From Bulleidia sp. zg-1006 (GTDB lineage Bacteria; Bacillota_I; Bacilli_A; Erysipelotrichales; Erysipelotrichaceae), in assembly GCF_016812035.1 (NCBI RefSeq), contig NZ_CP069178.1:310001-374000 (forward strand): a stretch of 64,000 bases of DNA. Reading direction: 5' to 3'. The notes beneath the pieces are model-generated. The model saw only the letters and a list, made by a program, of their open reading frames with translations. It searched no databases and had not been told where the DNA came from. Both the position numbers and the translations under genes were made by a program. Shown here piece by piece: positions 42,602 to 51,753 of this stretch (position 1 is its first letter; each line of letters opens with the position of its first letter).

Positions 42602-43931
42602 TTTCTACCTCACTTTCTTCTTCCATATCTTCCACACCATATAAAGAATGTAGTAATAAAACACCCATTAAAGAAAAGACAATCATTTGGTAAGTACCGC
42701 CTCTTGATAAGAAAGGAATTGGTAATCCAGCCAAGGGAATAATATTACAAGACCCTAAAATCGTTAGGAATGCTTGCAAGAATACTAACATCGTTAATCC
42801 ATAAGAAAAGATGGATTTTTGAATGGATATCGACAATAAGCGCTGAGATATGCGCGATCCTCGACGAAGAATAAAACCAAATAATAAAAGAACAAGCAAG
42901 CCAACACTATACCCAAAGCAATTCACTAAACCCACAAAAGCCATATCGCTTTCAACGACTGGAATTTGATTAAAACCAATGGTATTGCCAAACCAGCCAG
43001 CCATAAGTAATGCTTTTTGACCTTGGAACAATTGATAACCAGCCCCATAAGGATCACTTTGCAAGTTTGTCGCAATTGAGAAACGAGAATGAATTTTCTT
43101 AGCAATTGGCCAAAGTATTTTCGTGATGGAATTTAGTTGACCTTGTGTAGTTATTGGTTTTAGAACTTGATATAAACCTAAGAAAAGAAGAATGGATAAA
43201 GCCAAAATTCCTACTAAAGTAAATAAATATTTTCGCTTGTAAGAATCATGTGGTAAATAAATAAACAAGCAAGCTAAATGTAAGAAAACCAAAATATAGA
43301 AAGAACCTAGTTCATGAATCATCATAGAGCCAATTAAATTCATACCTAGATAGGTGCTTGAAATAATTAAGATAACTTTGTTGGAACGATTCCATTTTTC
43401 AACCAATAAAGAGCTATAAAAGAAAAGTGAAAGGATTTTAATACCATCGGTTAACTGAAGCGTTAGAACACCTACTTTTAACCAAGCCGTTGTTCCATAA
43501 CCATTTGGATCAAAACCTTTAAATCGAAGTATTACATAGAAGGTCATTGAGAATAAGAAAAAAAGATAAGGGGAATATTTCCAATAGCTAATCTTATAAA
43601 TGTACTTATATAGTAGGGTAAAGAAAACACCAACCACAATCCCAAGCCAAAATTTCCAAAGCGAGTAATGACCGACAATTGGATATACTTTATCTGCATA
43701 CATCTGAAAGGCTAGCCCAATGGTAGATAGAACACAAATGGCTAAAAAGAGTTTTAAATCACCTAAGCGATTATAAATAAATGTTCCTAGAAATAAAGTG
43801 ATGAGAAAGATAGGAAGTAATTGCCAAAAGAATTGTAAGGCAACCCCACTATCTTTAAACCAAAGAAGAATAGCCATCGCAATCTCTAGTAACATGGCCA
43901 AAATAATATAACGATAGGAATTTTCTTTCAT
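42579..43931 (-). CDS. FtsW/RodA/SpoVE-family peptidoglycan glycosyltransferase
   Basis: A 450-residue SEDS-family protein with about ten to twelve membrane helices. Family motifs include YQLFQGQKALLMAGWFG (the usual 'YQ...AL..GG..G' block), ESDMAFVGLVNCFGY with the conserved Asp, and the C-terminal PLAGLPIPFLSRGGT. These proteins polymerise lipid II. Whether it serves elongation, division or sporulation is not decidable here. It is translationally coupled to the downstream PBP. Confidence 0.93.
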   Translation of the reverse strand: MKENSYRYIILAMLLEIAMAILLWFKDSGVALQFFWQLLPIFLITLFLGTFIYNRLGDLKLFLAICVLSTIGLAFQMYADKVYPIVGHYSLWKFWLGIVVGVFFTLLYKYIYKISYWKYSPYLFFLFSMTFYVILRFKGFDPNGYGTTAWLKVGVLTLQLTDGIKILSLFFYSSLLVEKWNRSNKVILIISSTYLGMNLIGSMMIHELGSFYILVFLHLACLFIYLPHDSYKRKYLFTLVGILALSILLFLGLYQVLKPITTQGQLNSITKILWPIAKKIHSRFSIATNLQSDPYGAGYQLFQGQKALLMAGWFGNTIGFNQIPVVESDMAFVGLVNCFGYSVGLLVLLLFGFILRRGSRISQRLLSISIQKSIFSYGLTMLVFLQAFLTILGSCNIIPLAGLPIPFLSRGGTYQMIVFSLMGVLLLHSLYGVEDMEEESEVENDELESE

Positions 43932-43987
43932 ATATGTACTATAGCACGAAATTCATTCTATGTTTTTTAATGATTGGTCAAGAATGA

Positions 43988-44014
43988 AAATAGGAGAAAT
44001 CATTTCTCCTATTT
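43988..44014. terminator. Hairpin terminator at the end of htrA
   Basis: Perfect 13-bp inverted repeat AAATAGGAGAAAT / ATTTCTCCTATTT with a one-base centre (in practice a shorter stem with a small loop). It covers the htrA stop codon; on the minus strand a short T-run follows. Confidence 0.75.
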
Positions 44015-45208
44015 ATGTTGCGATTGATTTGTGTCGATGACTTGGGTTAAAGTCACATCGATTTCTTTTTGTTCACCATTGCGCTCAATGGTAAGCTTGA
44101 TTTTTTCACCAACTTTTTTATTTTTCATGATTTTTGCTAAGTCGGAATATTTACTAAGTTGAACTCCGTCTGCTTTCACCAAACGGTCACCTCTTTGAAT
44201 ACCTGCTTTTTCAGCACCTGAACCATTTATGACTTGACTAACATAGATACTAGGAGCACCATTGTTTTCACTTGTGCTTAGGTCTTGAAGATAAACACCA
44301 ATCGTCGCTCGGGTGGTAATTTTACCATTCTTAATCAATTCATTGGCGACTTCCATAGCTTTATTGATAGGGATAGCGAAACCTAAGCCCTCAATCGTTG
44401 CACCAGAGCTAGTTGTTCCCGAATCTTTTGCATTTACGATACCAATTAAATTGCCATTACCATCAAATAAGCCGCCACCAGAGTTACCGGAGTTAATCGA
44501 TGCGTTTGTCTGGATTAAATCCATGGCTTCATTATTGATGACCATCTCACGTGAAGTGGCAGAAATAATACCATCGGTAACTGTACCACCAAGAGTTCCA
44601 AGGGGATTACCAATGACAATAGCGGTATCACCAATACTAATTTTAGAGGAATCACCCAAAGTGGCTGGAGTTAAGTTTTTTGCGTCAACTTTTAAAACCG
44701 CAATATCACTCTTCGCATCAGCACCAATGACTTTAGCGTTATAATGCTTGCCATCGCTAGTTTTGATACGGATGGAAGTCGCGTTTTTAATCACATGGTA
44801 ATTGGTTAAAATATAACCATCCTTAGAAATGATAACGCCTGATCCAGCCGAATTGGACGTGTAGTTTCCACCTAAGAAACCATAGGTCTTTCCTTTTGAT
44901 TGCGTTACAATTTCAACTACGGAAGCGGCGGCTTTCTTACTGGCTTGACTAATCGTCAAGCCTTGACCACTTTGAACTGAAGTTGTTTTGGATGGAGATT
45001 CGGAAGCGGATTGGTAGACAATTGCCGATTTTCTTGAACCTTGACTAAACACATAACCGCTCGTTCCACCAACAACAGCGGATAAAACTAGGGTTAAAAA
45101 TGTTTTATTGATTTTTAAGACGAAACCAGGTTTCTTCTCTGGTTTTGAATGATTTTCAATCGTAGAAACATCTTCTACTTTATTTTCTTCAGAATGAAAT
45201 TCGGACAT
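44009..45208 (-). CDS. htrA: HtrA/DegP-type serine protease
   Basis: A 399-residue membrane-anchored protease. A cytoplasmic tail (1-30) and one membrane helix (about 33-52) precede a linker and the trypsin-like domain with the triad His (LTNYHVI, about 132), Asp (KSDIAVLKV, about 164) and Ser (NSGNSGGGLF, about 239). A PDZ domain follows (about 295-385, GAEKAGIQRGDRLVKADG). It degrades or refolds damaged exported proteins. An AGGAGG ribosome site supports the start. The IS1202-like element was inserted in its upstream region. Confidence 0.95.
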   Translation of the reverse strand: MSEFHSEENKVEDVSTIENHSKPEKKPGFVLKINKTFLTLVLSAVVGGTSGYVFSQGSRKSAIVYQSASESPSKTTSVQSGQGLTISQASKKAAASVVEIVTQSKGKTYGFLGGNYTSNSAGSGVIISKDGYILTNYHVIKNATSIRIKTSDGKHYNAKVIGADAKSDIAVLKVDAKNLTPATLGDSSKISIGDTAIVIGNPLGTLGGTVTDGIISATSREMVINNEAMDLIQTNASINSGNSGGGLFDGNGNLIGIVNAKDSGTTSSGATIEGLGFAIPINKAMEVANELIKNGKITTRATIGVYLQDLSTSENNGAPSIYVSQVINGSGAEKAGIQRGDRLVKADGVQLSKYSDLAKIMKNKKVGEKIKLTIERNGEQKEIDVTLTQVIDTNQSQHK

Positions 45209-45274
45209 ATAAGACCTCCTTATTGTTTCTATGTCTATTATACTAGTACCAATTTGTGAAGTTTAAGTGAAATT

Positions 45275-45302
45275 TGCCTGAGTTTTTAGAAAATTTAATG
45301 CT
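45275..45302. repeat. 28-bp direct repeat, left copy (IS target duplication)
   Basis: Identical over 28 bp to 46924-46951 and immediately outside the left IS end. It begins TGCCTGAGTTTTTAG. Confidence 0.9.
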
Positions 45303-46923
45303 GTCAATGTTCAGTGAAAATGTCCCAAAAAATTTGTAATATAAGCGGGGAATCTTGATTAGAGATTTCTCGCTATTTTAAAGCTTACTATCATCGTGTA
45401 AATTGCTTGTGTTGATGTGCTCTTTGTTGCTGACGAATAAATGAATCTCTTTTCCAAGGATGACTCATTGGCGGTATATGTACCTGTTTCGGCTTTTTTT
45501 CTTTTGTGTCATTAGTGTCAAAATTTGCAGAGACTTTCTTGTTCTTTTCTAATTCAAATAGAGCATACACACGATCATCTACCGTTACGTATAGGGTATT
45601 GTTTAGGGTTTTAATGACTAAGGCTTTTGTCTTAGGCTTAAAGGCGATTAATTGATTATTTTGATTATAGGCTTGGTAATATTTGTTTTTATAGCTTATA
45701 CAGGAGCCATTATCGAATTTTCTTTCGCATATAACTGATAATGTTAGATTGATTGTCTCTTCGCCGGGACTACTTTCTATTACCGAAGGGTATTTCGTAT
45801 AATCTTGAGCAAAACGCCTATTAAAATTAGGTACGAAGGTTTCAATAAGATATTGGTCGGCTTTTTCTATGGTTGTTATATTCTCCATTTTTAACTCACT
45901 AACTAAGCGGTCTTGAAAGGTTCTATTCGCTCTTTCTATTTGCCCCTTGTATTGGCTAACACTGGAAGTTTCAATGGTAACGCCAAGAGTGTTACAGGCA
46001 TAACCGAATTGCGTTAAGACATCATTTTCAGCCGATTTATTCGTGCGTCTTTCATACTCAAAAACAGTTCGTCTATCGGTAAGAAATTGATAGGGTATGC
46101 CATAGTTAGAAAGGATTTGGTGAAAACAGTGATAATAGCCGTGAAGTGTTTCTTGCTTGTCAAAATAAGCACCTACAATCACGCCTGTGGCATTATCAAT
46201 CGCTAGATGTAGTGTTGCCTTATTTTCCCCAAACCAATTATGAATAGAGCCATCCATTTGTATTTCTTCCCCAAAATTCTTACATCGAGCTTTTCTTGGA
46301 TGAGCTAGTTGTAAACTTAATTCATGATTGACAGCCACATTTAGTTCCGTATCTGTGAGAGTCGGTTTCGTTTGTTTTAAAGACATGATACTTCTTTTCT
46401 TTTTTGAACAGCGGTGTTCATTAGGGGAGAAGATACCTACTTCATTTAAAATTCTTCTAACCGAAGAAAGACTGACATGGATATCATGTTTTTCACTTAA
46501 GAATTGGGTAAAATGAGAAAAATTAAAGCCCGCATCTTGATAAATCGATTGATAAAGATGTATGATGTGAGAGCTTAATTCTTGTGTGAGGCAATGAGCA
46601 GATGGTCGGTTTCTGTTTCCGTGAACGAAACCGGCTTTTCCTTTATTCCGATAGACAATAATTAAACGATTGATTGTACGAATAGAAACACCGAGTTTTA
46701 AAGCTGCTCGTTTCTTATTGCCGTGATGGTCAATTAAATCTTTGATTGTCAAATATTTTTCTTGTTCTTTCATAGATAATCGTATCCTCTTCATTTGTTC
46801 CTCCAATGACTGGAAAATAATAAAATGGAGAAAGAGATGTAAAACAATGCCTCACTATCTTTAATCAATAATCGGGACATTTTCACTGAACATCTATTAA
46901 GACATTATCACTGAACATTCATA
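45303..46923 (-). mobile_element. IS1202-like (ISNCY group) insertion sequence, complete
   Basis: A 1,621-bp element with one transposase gene. Terminal inverted repeats: left AATGTTCAGTGAAAATGTC (45306-45324), right GACATTATCACTGAACATT (46901-46919), one mismatch in 19. A second inner copy of the right repeat lies at 46874-46893. It is flanked by identical 28-bp direct repeats. Long target duplications of this kind are known for the IS1202 group. All parts look intact, so the element could be active. Confidence 0.88.
45391..46794 (-). CDS. ISNCY/IS1202-type DDE transposase
   Basis: A 467-residue transposase. N-terminal helix-turn-helix regions (LTIKDLIDHHGNKKRAALKL, VSIRTINRLI) are followed by an integrase-core domain with candidate catalytic residues: Asp in EIQMDGSIHNWFG, Asp in LTDRRTVFEY, and Glu in YKGQIERANRTFQDRL. 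A Lys/His/Arg-rich tail ends the protein. The start is ATG 46794, with GGAGG upstream; a TTG 12 bases earlier overlaps the ribosome site. It reads intact throughout. Confidence 0.9.
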   Translation of the reverse strand: MKRIRLSMKEQEKYLTIKDLIDHHGNKKRAALKLGVSIRTINRLIIVYRNKGKAGFVHGNRNRPSAHCLTQELSSHIIHLYQSIYQDAGFNFSHFTQFLSEKHDIHVSLSSVRRILNEVGIFSPNEHRCSKKKRSIMSLKQTKPTLTDTELNVAVNHELSLQLAHPRKARCKNFGEEIQMDGSIHNWFGENKATLHLAIDNATGVIVGAYFDKQETLHGYYHCFHQILSNYGIPYQFLTDRRTVFEYERRTNKSAENDVLTQFGYACNTLGVTIETSSVSQYKGQIERANRTFQDRLVSELKMENITTIEKADQYLIETFVPNFNRRFAQDYTKYPSVIESSPGEETINLTLSVICERKFDNGSCISYKNKYYQAYNQNNQLIAFKPKTKALVIKTLNNTLYVTVDDRVYALFELEKNKKVSANFDTNDTKEKKPKQVHIPPMSHPWKRDSFIRQQQRAHQHKQFTR

Positions 46924-46951
46924 TGCCTGAGTTTTTAGAAAATTTAATGCT
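46924..46951. repeat. 28-bp direct repeat, right copy (IS target duplication)
   Basis: Identical to 45275-45302. Removing the element plus one copy would rejoin the htrA-sseB intergenic region. Confidence 0.9.
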
Positions 46952-47002
46952 TGTTAAAAGGGCTTATTTTCAATACACTTAATAGTGAGAAAAGAGGGAT
47001 TT

Positions 47003-47782
47003 ATGTCTAAAAAATCAATTAAAAATCCAAACTTGAAACCAGTTAAAAATCCTGAATTACGCAAGGCAATGGAGGAATTAAAATTAGGTTCCAGCCCAGA
47101 AAGACAGCTACAATTCATACAAGCCTTGGAAAAAGCACAATTATTAGCACCAACAAAATTTGAAGTTGCTTTAACAAAGAACCATATTCCAAGCGTAAAG
47201 TCAGACCTCATTAATTTTTATTTAATTAACACCAATGATGGTAAGACTTTTTTTCCGGCTTTTACTGATTTAGAAAGAGCTGGTCAGTTTCAATTGACTC
47301 AAACCAATGAGCCACTACCAAAAATGGTAGTTCAGACATTAAAGCAATACGATGCTTTATTATCAGATTCAAACACAAAAGCAATTGGCATTATTATCAA
47401 TCCGGGGGTGGACAACATGGTGGCTCCAGCAGCCTTAATTCATCAATTAATTCACCCTGTTGAGCCAACGGCTAGCTCTGTTCAAATTGTGGAGCCAACT
47501 ATTTATCCAACTCAATTGGTCAACCAAATGTATGATTGGTCGAACCAAAGAAAAACCATTCAGCGTGTCTGGTTGAAACAAAAATTGGAGAATAATCAAG
47601 TTTCCTTTTATTTCATCCTAGATGTTAATGAACAAAAAGAAGATTTATTAAAAGAATTCTGTGTAAAAGCTTTTGAATTTTCCAAGAAGATACCATGTGA
47701 GGCTGTATTCTTTAACCAACAATTAAAAGATGAAATCATTCAAGAAAGTGTTCCTTTCTTTGATCGCTCTTTAGGTTTTTAA
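47003..47782 (+). CDS. SseB-family protein
   Basis: A 259-residue cytoplasmic protein with an N-terminal SseB-like domain (about 20-140: LRKAMEELKLGSSPERQLQF, VYLINTNDGKTFFPAFTD-like strand, IGIIINPGVDNMV) and a C-terminal SseB_C-like domain (VQIVEPTIYPTQLV onward, then KIPCEAVFFNQQL). SseB proteins were named for a serine-sensitivity effect in E. coli; their biochemical role is not settled. The start is ATG 47003, after AAAGAGGG. It is 2 bases before the next gene. Confidence 0.8.
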   Translation: MSKKSIKNPNLKPVKNPELRKAMEELKLGSSPERQLQFIQALEKAQLLAPTKFEVALTKNHIPSVKSDLINFYLINTNDGKTFFPAFTDLERAGQFQLTQTNEPLPKMVVQTLKQYDALLSDSNTKAIGIIINPGVDNMVAPAALIHQLIHPVEPTASSVQIVEPTIYPTQLVNQMYDWSNQRKTIQRVWLKQKLENNQVSFYFILDVNEQKEDLLKEFCVKAFEFSKKIPCEAVFFNQQLKDEIIQESVPFFDRSLGF

Positions 47783-47784
47783 GC

Positions 47785-48465
47785 ATGAAGAAGATTTTAA
47801 CAGTGAATGAATTAAAACCGTATTTAGAAGAATATATTTCTTTTGAAATGGTTCGAAATCGCTTATTAGAAAACTTTGATGAGTTTGAATGGCTTTCTTT
47901 TGATAATCAAAAAGGAATGGCTGCTTTAAGCCGGAATGGTGAAATTGTTTTGTTAGAAGGAGCAGATAAGAAATCTTTATTGCAAGCACTGGTTGATTAT
48001 GAAGCTAAAAAAGGTCATGGCAAGCTTATCAAAAGAGCCCTTGATGATGAGAAACAATTCTACATCGACTTTGGTTTTGAAAGTGTTCAAGATGAAGATG
48101 AATATGATTTTTTAGAATACCCTTTGGCGAATACCTGGTTGGGTAAACAAGTAACAGTTCAAATTGATCAACCGGCAGGAATGGTACATCCTTATTTGGA
48201 AGATACGATTTATCGAGTACCAATGGGCTATATCTATGATGCACAAAGTATGGAAGAGCCAATCGATGCCTATGTGATTGGTGATAAAGAAGACAAAGAT
48301 ACTTTTTTTGGTGTTGTTGTGGCAGTTATTTATCATGAACGTAGTGATGTGGCAACCTTAGTGGTTGGTCGTATTGGTGAAGTCATTCAGAAAGAAGAAA
48401 TTTTAAAAGACATTGCCTTTCGGGAACAATATTTTTCGTCGAGGATTGTATGGAAATCCAAATAA
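47785..48465 (+). CDS. Protein with family I pyrophosphatase-like C-terminal domain
   Basis: A 226-residue protein. The C-terminal half (about 118-224) matches small family I pyrophosphatase-like proteins: LGKQVTVQIDQPAGMVHP, a VPMGYIYDAQSMEEPIDAYV segment and a FREQYF end. The usual DxDxxD metal motif reads MEEPID here, so two of three acids differ. The N-terminal 115 residues resemble the tail of an acetyltransferase fold (KFYxxxGF-type FYIDFGFES). It follows sseB by 2 bases and overlaps the YczE-type gene by 16. Catalysis is doubtful; function unknown. Confidence 0.65.
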   Translation: MKKILTVNELKPYLEEYISFEMVRNRLLENFDEFEWLSFDNQKGMAALSRNGEIVLLEGADKKSLLQALVDYEAKKGHGKLIKRALDDEKQFYIDFGFESVQDEDEYDFLEYPLANTWLGKQVTVQIDQPAGMVHPYLEDTIYRVPMGYIYDAQSMEEPIDAYVIGDKEDKDTFFGVVVAVIYHERSDVATLVVGRIGEVIQKEEILKDIAFREQYFSSRIVWKSK

Positions 48466-49121
48466 AACATTTTTGGAAACACCTTTTGGTCGAAACCGTC
48501 GGTGTTATTATTTTAAGCATTGGTGGGGCAGGTATTATGAAAGCAGGCTTAGGTAACTCAGCTTACGATGCTTTTTCAATGTCAATTAGTCTCTTAAGCC
48601 ATATTGAAGTAGGAACGATAGCGACTGTTATCAATTTGATTTGTGTTCTTGTTCAAATGATTCTATTAAGAAGAAAATATAAGCCATTGTATTTGTTACA
48701 GATATTCGTATCGATTGTGATTGGTGTGGTGGTTAATCTTTTCTATTACCATATCTTTGACCAGATTGTGCCAGATGTTTATGCCTTGAAATTGGTATGG
48801 TTTATCTTCTTTGTGTTGGCAGATATTTTTGGGATTTCATTAGTGGTTGCTTCAGGAATGATTAGTTTAGCGATGGAATCCACATGTATGGTTATTGCCA
48901 AGAAATATCATCTTCGCTTTTCTTCTGTTCGTTTTGTGGTGGATGTATTCTTTTTTTCTTCGGTTTTTGTGATTTGGTATTTCTTCCACATTCCACTTTC
49001 TTTGCGAGAAGGGACCGTTATATTGATGTTCTTATTTAGTCCTTTGGTGGATTATGGTGTGAAGTATTTAAAGCCAATTTTACATAAATGGATTTATGAG
49101 CAAAATACAGCTAATGAATGA
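48450..49121 (+). CDS. YczE/YyaS/YitT-type membrane protein
   Basis: A 223-residue membrane protein with five or six helices. The early GGAGIMKAGLGNSAYDAFSM segment with its conserved Gly-Gly/Asn/Asp pattern and the later ISLVVASGMISLAMES mark the YczE family, of unknown transport or regulatory role. Its ATG lies inside the end of the pyrophosphatase-like gene, so the three genes sseB-PPase-like-yczE form a compact operon. It converges with the deoxyribosyltransferase gene, their ends overlapping by 11 bases. Confidence 0.8.
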   Translation: MEIQIKHFWKHLLVETVGVIILSIGGAGIMKAGLGNSAYDAFSMSISLLSHIEVGTIATVINLICVLVQMILLRRKYKPLYLLQIFVSIVIGVVVNLFYYHIFDQIVPDVYALKLVWFIFFVLADIFGISLVVASGMISLAMESTCMVIAKKYHLRFSSVRFVVDVFFFSSVFVIWYFFHIPLSLREGTVILMFLFSPLVDYGVKYLKPILHKWIYEQNTANE

Positions 49122-49587
49122 AGTGAGCAATTCTTTCCACCAATTTCTTGGAAGTATTAACCACTTCACCATTTAGCTTAATCAAGCCGACGGTGTATAA
49201 ATTGATGTAGCTAAATTGTGATTCTGCAATTTCTTGCAAAGCGACTAATTTTTGTGGATTGGTAGCACCTTGTTGACGTGAATCAGAATATAAAGCAAGA
49301 ATAGGGATACCTGCTTGATAGGCAACACCAATTTCCGTTGCGACGCCAACATCAATAATAGAACCATCTAAAATAGCAATAACCAATTGGCTTTCTAATA
49401 AATGCTTTGTATCTGTCATTGCGATTGCTTTTGAGTCTGCATAAGCTTTTTTATCATTGATATCTGCTTGTTCTTGAGGGACGTACATTTCAATATCAGG
49501 ATATTTTTGACGAATTTGTTGAGCAAGTTGGGCATTATACAACTGTTCCATTTCGGAAAATAAAGGGGACGCAAAATAAATTTTCAT
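49111..49587 (-). CDS. Nucleoside 2-deoxyribosyltransferase
   Basis: A 158-residue enzyme that swaps the base on 2-deoxyribonucleosides (nucleotide salvage). It shows the N-terminal KIYFASPLFSEMEQ motif, a VIAILDG strand, and VGVATEIGVAYQAGIPI containing the catalytic Glu and the conserved Gly. The short length is normal. AAAGGAATA precedes the ATG. It converges on the YczE-type gene. Confidence 0.9.
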   Translation of the reverse strand: MKIYFASPLFSEMEQLYNAQLAQQIRQKYPDIEMYVPQEQADINDKKAYADSKAIAMTDTKHLLESQLVIAILDGSIIDVGVATEIGVAYQAGIPILALYSDSRQQGATNPQKLVALQEIAESQFSYINLYTVGLIKLNGEVVNTSKKLVERIAHFIH

Positions 49588-49670
49588 AAGTTATTATTCC
49601 TTTCCAAATCAAACTAACAAGAATAAGGCTTTCTGTCAAAACTAGAGTACAATAAAAGCAAGGAGCTTTT

Positions 49671-50512
49671 ATGTATCAAATTATAAAAAATGTAATCAGT
49701 AATGAAAAAAAGTAGATATTGCTTTCAAAGATGGTTTTATTAAAGAAATAGGGAAAGATTTAAAAGGGGAAGAAGTGTATGACGGAAAGGAAGCTTTTAT
49801 CTACCAATCCAAACAAAAACAATTCTTTTCTCTTGCAAAAATAGGTTATCTTCATTCGGGTAAAGTTAGTCAAGAAAAAGGAAGCTTTGATGAAATAAGG
49901 CAATGGCTACTAAAAGGTCAAGAATTAGCCTATGAAAAAGGAATTACTTCCGTTATTAGTGATGATTTCTTTGACTTTAAAGAAAATTATGAGCAAGTTT
50001 TTAGAATGTTGATGAATTTGGCTTATGAAAGAAAATTAAGTTTGGATGTGTATGAGGATGTTCATATACAAGAGTTGAAAGAGTATGAACGATTTTTAGA
50101 AAATGGTCATAGCTTTGGAGAATCCTTAGCTTCCTTTCATATTTCTGCTTTGAAATTAGTGGTGGATGAAAAGAGCGTAAAAGAAGAATTGTTGGAATAT
50201 TGCAAAGTGTCTAATCGCTACAATATGCCGATTCATATTTATTTAGAAAATCAGGTGGATTTGGCTTTAGAAGTATTAAAAGGAAGCTTGTATGAGAATA
50301 ACCCTTTAGGAACAAAGGTTATTTCAAACTACGATTTATCTTCTAAACAAAGCCAATCATTTAAAGAATTAAATATCACCATAGAACCATTTCAACAAAA
50401 AGAAGTGGAGAAGAATGTTCGGGTTGGAGATGTCGCAGATTGTATGCTTATTAACAAAAAGAAAGAAGTCTTATGTACGATTAAAGCTGGGAAAGTGGTG
50501 TACCGAAAATGA
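49671..50512 (+). pseudogene. Amidohydrolase-like gene with -1 frameshift at A-AAA-AAG
   Basis: From ATG 49671 (after AAGGAG) the frame reads MYQIIKNVISNEKK and hits TAG at 49713. A -1 shift on the heptamer A-AAA-AAG (49706-49712), directly before that stop, gives VDIAFKDGFIKEIGKDL and about 265 further residues ending VGDVADCMLINKKKEVLCTI and GKVVYRK, the typical start and end of amidohydrolases. The HxH metal motif normally after the first strand is absent, so even the full protein may lack that activity. It may be a decayed gene, a one-base phase-variable tract, or programmed frameshifting. The end overlaps hflX by 4 bases. Confidence 0.6.
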
Positions 50513-51753
50513 AACGTTGCTATGTAGTAGGGGTGGAAAGAAAAGGGAACAATGATCAGGAAATCATTCAAGAATGTGTTTCTTTGTGTGAGGCATGTAA
50601 TTATGAGGTGGTTCAAACCTTTATTCAAAAATTACAATCACGAGATTCTAAGACGGTGTTCCGTTCAGGAAAAATAATGGAATTAAAAAAACTGATACAA
50701 GCTGATGAAATTGTTACCATTGTGTTTTACCATGAAATATCGGTATCCGCTTCTAAGCGGCTTAGTGAAGAATTAGAAGTAGAAGTTTTAGATAGAACCG
50801 CTGTTATTTTGGATATTTTTGCCCAAAGAGCACGTAGTAAACAAGCGAAAATTCAAACTGAGTTAGCCCGCTTATCCTATGCCTTACCAAAAGAACTAGC
50901 TTCTTTAGAACAAGAAAGTGACCGACAAAGGGGTGGGGGAGTGATTACTCGTGGTTCTGGAGAACAGCGATCAGAAATGATTGTTCGTAAGTATGCGCAT
51001 CGTAAGCATGTTCTACAAGAAGAATTAAAGCTGGTGGAGAAACAACGCCAACAAGATGAAAAAAGAAGAGCGAAGACACTGTATCCCAGAGTGGCTTTAG
51101 TGGGCTATACCAATGCCGGTAAGAGTTCTTTATTAAATGCAATATTGGCTTATACCAAACAAAATGGGAAACCCGTTGTTGTGCGTGATCGCGTTTTTGA
51201 AACATTGGATACTTCGGTTCGTCTTGTTGAATACAAAGGCTTTGCGTTTTATTTATACGATACTGTTGGTTTTGTGTCTGACTTGCCAAAACCATTGGTA
51301 GATGCCTTTTATAGCACCTTAGAATCAGCCAAGCAAGCAGATATATTAATTCATGTGGTGGATGGTAGTGATCCGTTGGCTTTTGTCAAAGAAGAAGCGA
51401 CGAAATTGTCTTTAAAGAAAATAGGAGCTCATCCCAAGCATCATTTACTAGTTCGTACCAAAAAAGATTTAATGGCACAGCAAGAAGAGGGCTTATGGGT
51501 TTCTTCTCATACGCAAGCAGGAATCAAGGAATTATTAGATCAATTAATTCGTCTTTTATATCCGAAGAATGTTCAATTTACTTGTTTATTGCCCTATGAT
51601 AAAATGGCTTTATTCGATCAGTTATCGTCCTTAGTTCATTTGCAAATTATCAGTCAAGAAGAGGAAGGATTGGTAATCGATGTTGCGGGGGATGGGGACT
51701 ATTTAAAACCATTAAGACATTACGAAATAAAAAGAAAGGATGCTGCAAAATGA
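50509..51753 (+). CDS. hflX: GTPase HflX
   Basis: A 414-residue GTPase of the Obg-HflX group. The N-terminal HflX domain (about 1-170, with VLDRTAVILDIFAQRARSK and ELARLSYALP) precedes the G domain: G1 GYTNAGKSS (about 200), G2 around TLDTSV, G3 YDTVGF, G4 RTKKDL. HflX binds stalled or hibernating ribosomes and helps split them. Its ATG overlaps the previous stop (ATGA), and its end overlaps the aminopeptidase start in the same way. Confidence 0.95.
   Translation: MKRCYVVGVERKGNNDQEIIQECVSLCEACNYEVVQTFIQKLQSRDSKTVFRSGKIMELKKLIQADEIVTIVFYHEISVSASKRLSEELEVEVLDRTAVILDIFAQRARSKQAKIQTELARLSYALPKELASLEQESDRQRGGGVITRGSGEQRSEMIVRKYAHRKHVLQEELKLVEKQRQQDEKRRAKTLYPRVALVGYTNAGKSSLLNAILAYTKQNGKPVVVRDRVFETLDTSVRLVEYKGFAFYLYDTVGFVSDLPKPLVDAFYSTLESAKQADILIHVVDGSDPLAFVKEEATKLSLKKIGAHPKHHLLVRTKKDLMAQQEEGLWVSSHTQAGIKELLDQLIRLLYPKNVQFTCLLPYDKMALFDQLSSLVHLQIISQEEEGLVIDVAGDGDYLKPLRHYEIKRKDAAK

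Noticed and set aside
44313-44744. Plus-strand 143-residue open frame inside htrA
   Set aside because: Antisense to a strongly supported protease gene; proline/serine-rich composition typical of a shadow frame.
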